The notes under the pieces are model-generated. The model was not told the origin of the DNA. It was given only the letters and a program-made list of their open reading frames with translations, and did not search any database. Source: Bacillota bacterium (lineage in GTDB: Bacteria; Bacillota; Clostridia; DSM-8532). Taken from it: 7,422 bases of DNA. A program made the translations under genes and the position numbers. Position 1 is the first letter of the stretch. Each line of letters starts with the position of its first letter. This document shows, piece after piece, positions 5,924-7,422 of this stretch. The stretch covers positions 1-7,422 of the forward strand of contig JAEXRM010000133.1 of the NCBI GenBank assembly GCA_023440865.1, given 5' to 3'.

Positions 5924-7165
5924 CCAGGCGAGATAGCCTCGATAGATGGTTCCGTTCTGCTTCACCCGGTCGGGGAAGCCTGCGTGAATCCGGTCAGCAA
6001 CCGGTCTCCAGGCTTCATCGACCGGGTGTGTCTTTTCCCCGAGCTCGGCCGGCGTTTCCGGGCGGCCGTTGTGGGTGGAGCGGGCGCCGGTTTCCCGCAC
6101 GATGCGATCGAGCGTGTCGGTGGCGCTTTGCAGGGGGCAGCAGCGCAGCGGATTGTCCGTAAAGGGCTGCGCTGCGCGGAACCTGCGGAAGAAGGGCGAT
6201 TGCAGCGCCTCCTTCAGGGACGTGTCGTGCAGGTTCGAGTCCGAATAATGGCAGAAGGCGCAGGGCTCGACATCGCCGGCGGCGTTGATGTGCACGAAGC
6301 CGGTGCCGGCGCCGATGCAGCCGAAGATGAGATGTCCCAGGTTCCAGAAGTCGATCAGGGGCATGCCGTGCTTCCGGCTGTAGGCGGCAAACCGGTCCAT
6401 GGCCATTGCACGCTTCTCCGGCGGGCAGACGAGCGAGGAGTCCGCGCCGGACCCGATGGGCAGGTACTGGAACAGCCACCCGAACCAGGCCCCCTTCTCC
6501 CGCAGGAAATCGAGGAAGGCATCGCCTGACACGATATCCGCGTTGGCGGCTGTATAACAGGCCGAGAAGCCGAACGCGATGCCACGGGCCCGCAGCAGGT
6601 CCATGGCGTGAACGACGCGGTCGAACACGCCGTCGCCGCGTCTTTCATCGGTCTGCTCGCGCCAGCCCTCGATGCTGAGGAACACGTTGATGTTCTCCAG
6701 TCGGACCATCTCGTCGGCAAAGGCCTCATCCACGAGCAGACCGTTTGTGAACAGCCCGAAGTGGGTGCGGCGGTGGTGCTGCGCAAGCCGGAGGATGTCC
6801 GCCTTGCGCAGCAGCGGCTCGCCGCCGGTCATCAGGCACTCCTCGATGCCGAGCGCCTCGGCCTGCGTGAGGATGTCGTAGAGCTTCTCAAAGGAAAGCT
6901 CCGTTCCTGGTCGGTAATCCGCGGCCCAGCAGCCCTTGCACCGCAGGTTGCAGGCGGTGGTCGGGTCCAGCAGCAGGGCGCGGGGAATGAAGCAGCGGTT
7001 ACTGAGGCTGCGCGCGGTTTCCCGGATGGTCGCGAAATCGCCCTGATACAGGTGCACGCCGGGGTGCGCGGCGAAGAAGTACTGCGCCGCCCGGTGGATG
7101 AAAGCCTTGTGGTGTGGAAAAGGCGGGATGTGTTCCCGCCTTCCGGACAAAAGCATGGTTGGCAT
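5900..7165 (-). CDS. Radical SAM protein with cysteine-rich C-terminal (SPASM-like) region
   Basis: A 421-residue protein. The radical SAM motif C72-NLR-C76-KG-C79 binds the 4Fe-4S cluster that cleaves S-adenosylmethionine, and TGGEP (113-117) is the usual SAM-contact strand. The partial barrel runs to about residue 270. The C-terminal part has C283, C302 and C305 (EPCAFCHYSDSN) and C342/C343 (RCCP), which could hold an auxiliary Fe-S cluster as in SPASM or twitch proteins. I recognise the block GFVHINAAGDVEPC...HYSDSN as typical of a widespread clostridial radical SAM group of unassigned reaction. The start at 7165 is preferred because GGAGG (7174-7178) is 8 nt upstream. An in-frame ATG at 7243 overlaps the upstream stop as ATGA but has only a weak AGGG site and would add 26 residues of low-complexity character. 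The gene is convergent with GH2 and probably co-transcribed with the partial gene upstream. The substrate is unknown. Confidence 0.88.
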   Translation of the reverse strand: MPTMLLSGRREHIPPFPHHKAFIHRAAQYFFAAHPGVHLYQGDFATIRETARSLSNRCFIPRALLLDPTTACNLRCKGCWAADYRPGTELSFEKLYDILTQAEALGIEECLMTGGEPLLRKADILRLAQHHRRTHFGLFTNGLLVDEAFADEMVRLENINVFLSIEGWREQTDERRGDGVFDRVVHAMDLLRARGIAFGFSACYTAANADIVSGDAFLDFLREKGAWFGWLFQYLPIGSGADSSLVCPPEKRAMAMDRFAAYSRKHGMPLIDFWNLGHLIFGCIGAGTGFVHINAAGDVEPCAFCHYSDSNLHDTSLKEALQSPFFRRFRAAQPFTDNPLRCCPLQSATDTLDRIVRETGARSTHNGRPETPAELGEKTHPVDEAWRPVADRIHAGFPDRVKQNGTIYRGYLAWKKRRIDG

Positions 7166-7239
7166 CGGGTGTTCCTCCCCGTCCGAGGGCTTCTGCAGGC
7201 TGCGCGATCCGTACGGCGGCATCGCGCGGGGCGCGGCGG

Positions 7240-7422
7240 TCATTTCCCTGTCACCGTGACCTTCGTGGGAATATTGCCGGAAAAGTCCCAGTTGCCCGCC
7301 TCGTTGACCTCGAGCTTGTGGATCACAAGGCCGGGAATGATCTTGTAGATGCGTTCCGCATAGTCAAACACCGTGGCGCGCGCGGCGTCGTCTAGGTTAT
7401 CCATCATCGGGGTGAGGGAGAC
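7240..7422 (-). CDS. C-terminal end of an unrecognised protein, cut by the window edge
   Basis: An open frame on the minus strand runs from the window edge to a TGA at 7240-7242, giving 60 residues that end NWDFSGNIPTKVTVTGK. The visible part has a helical, acidic segment (DDAARATVFDYAERIYKIIPG) followed by a beta-like segment rich in Val and Thr. It has no cysteine and no membrane segment. Two in-frame Met codons (7407, 7404) exist but have no ribosome binding site in front, so the gene most likely starts outside the window. No promoter is visible between it and the radical SAM gene, so they probably form an operon. Whether this protein is the radical SAM partner or substrate cannot be told. 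I do not recognise the family. Confidence 0.6.
   Translation of the reverse strand, partial: VSLTPMMDNLDDAARATVFDYAERIYKIIPGLVIHKLEVNEAGNWDFSGNIPTKVTVTGK

Noticed and set aside
6608..7348. 246-codon plus-strand open frame opposite the radical SAM gene
   Set aside because: It is antisense to the CxxxCxxC-containing gene and has no ribosome site or recognisable domain.

Overview
The window is GC-rich chromosomal DNA with compact genes, strong GGAGG-type ribosome binding sites and sigma-A/sigma-70-like promoters. Together with the protein families present (clostridial-type M3 oligoendopeptidase, ArsR-type sugar regulator beside a GH2 enzyme, MerR-GGDEF fusion, clostridial-type radical SAM protein), this suggests a high-GC member of the Firmicutes/Clostridia, for example a gut or anaerobic lineage. 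That assignment is inference from recalled family resemblance, not from a search.

Layout: (1) 1-118, no supportable gene. (2) 119-1024 (-), a MerR-type DNA-binding domain fused to a GGDEF domain. Upstream of it (1105-1135) is a textbook MerR promoter with a 19-bp spacer holding a perfect 8-5-8 dyad, followed by a leader with two perfect inverted repeats. (3) 1233-2936 (-), an M3-family oligoendopeptidase with its own likely promoter and a strong hairpin behind it. (4) 3003-3899 (-), an ArsR-type regulator with a large C-terminal domain, divergent from (5) 4087-5892 (+), a 601-residue GH2 glycosidase. The AT-rich gap 3900-4086 carries back-to-back promoters and repeated TGGTYA half-sites. (6) 5900-7165 (-), a radical SAM protein with a cysteine-rich C-terminal region, convergent with GH2 and 7 bp from it. 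(7) 7240-7422 (-), the 3' end of an unrecognised upstream gene, whose stop is about 75 bp before the preferred radical SAM start.

How they fit together: the ArsR-type protein and GH2 look like a self-contained carbohydrate-response module, in which the regulator controls its own promoter and the glycosidase promoter and the glycosidase acts in the cytoplasm. The peptidase probably degrades peptides in the cytoplasm and is only loosely linked to the others. The MerR-GGDEF protein is the most unusual item: a one-component transcription factor whose effector domain is a nucleotide-cyclase-like domain. It keeps its GGDEF signature but has lost the basic residues usually found in the C-terminal motif. 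No mobile element, CRISPR array, tRNA or rRNA was seen.
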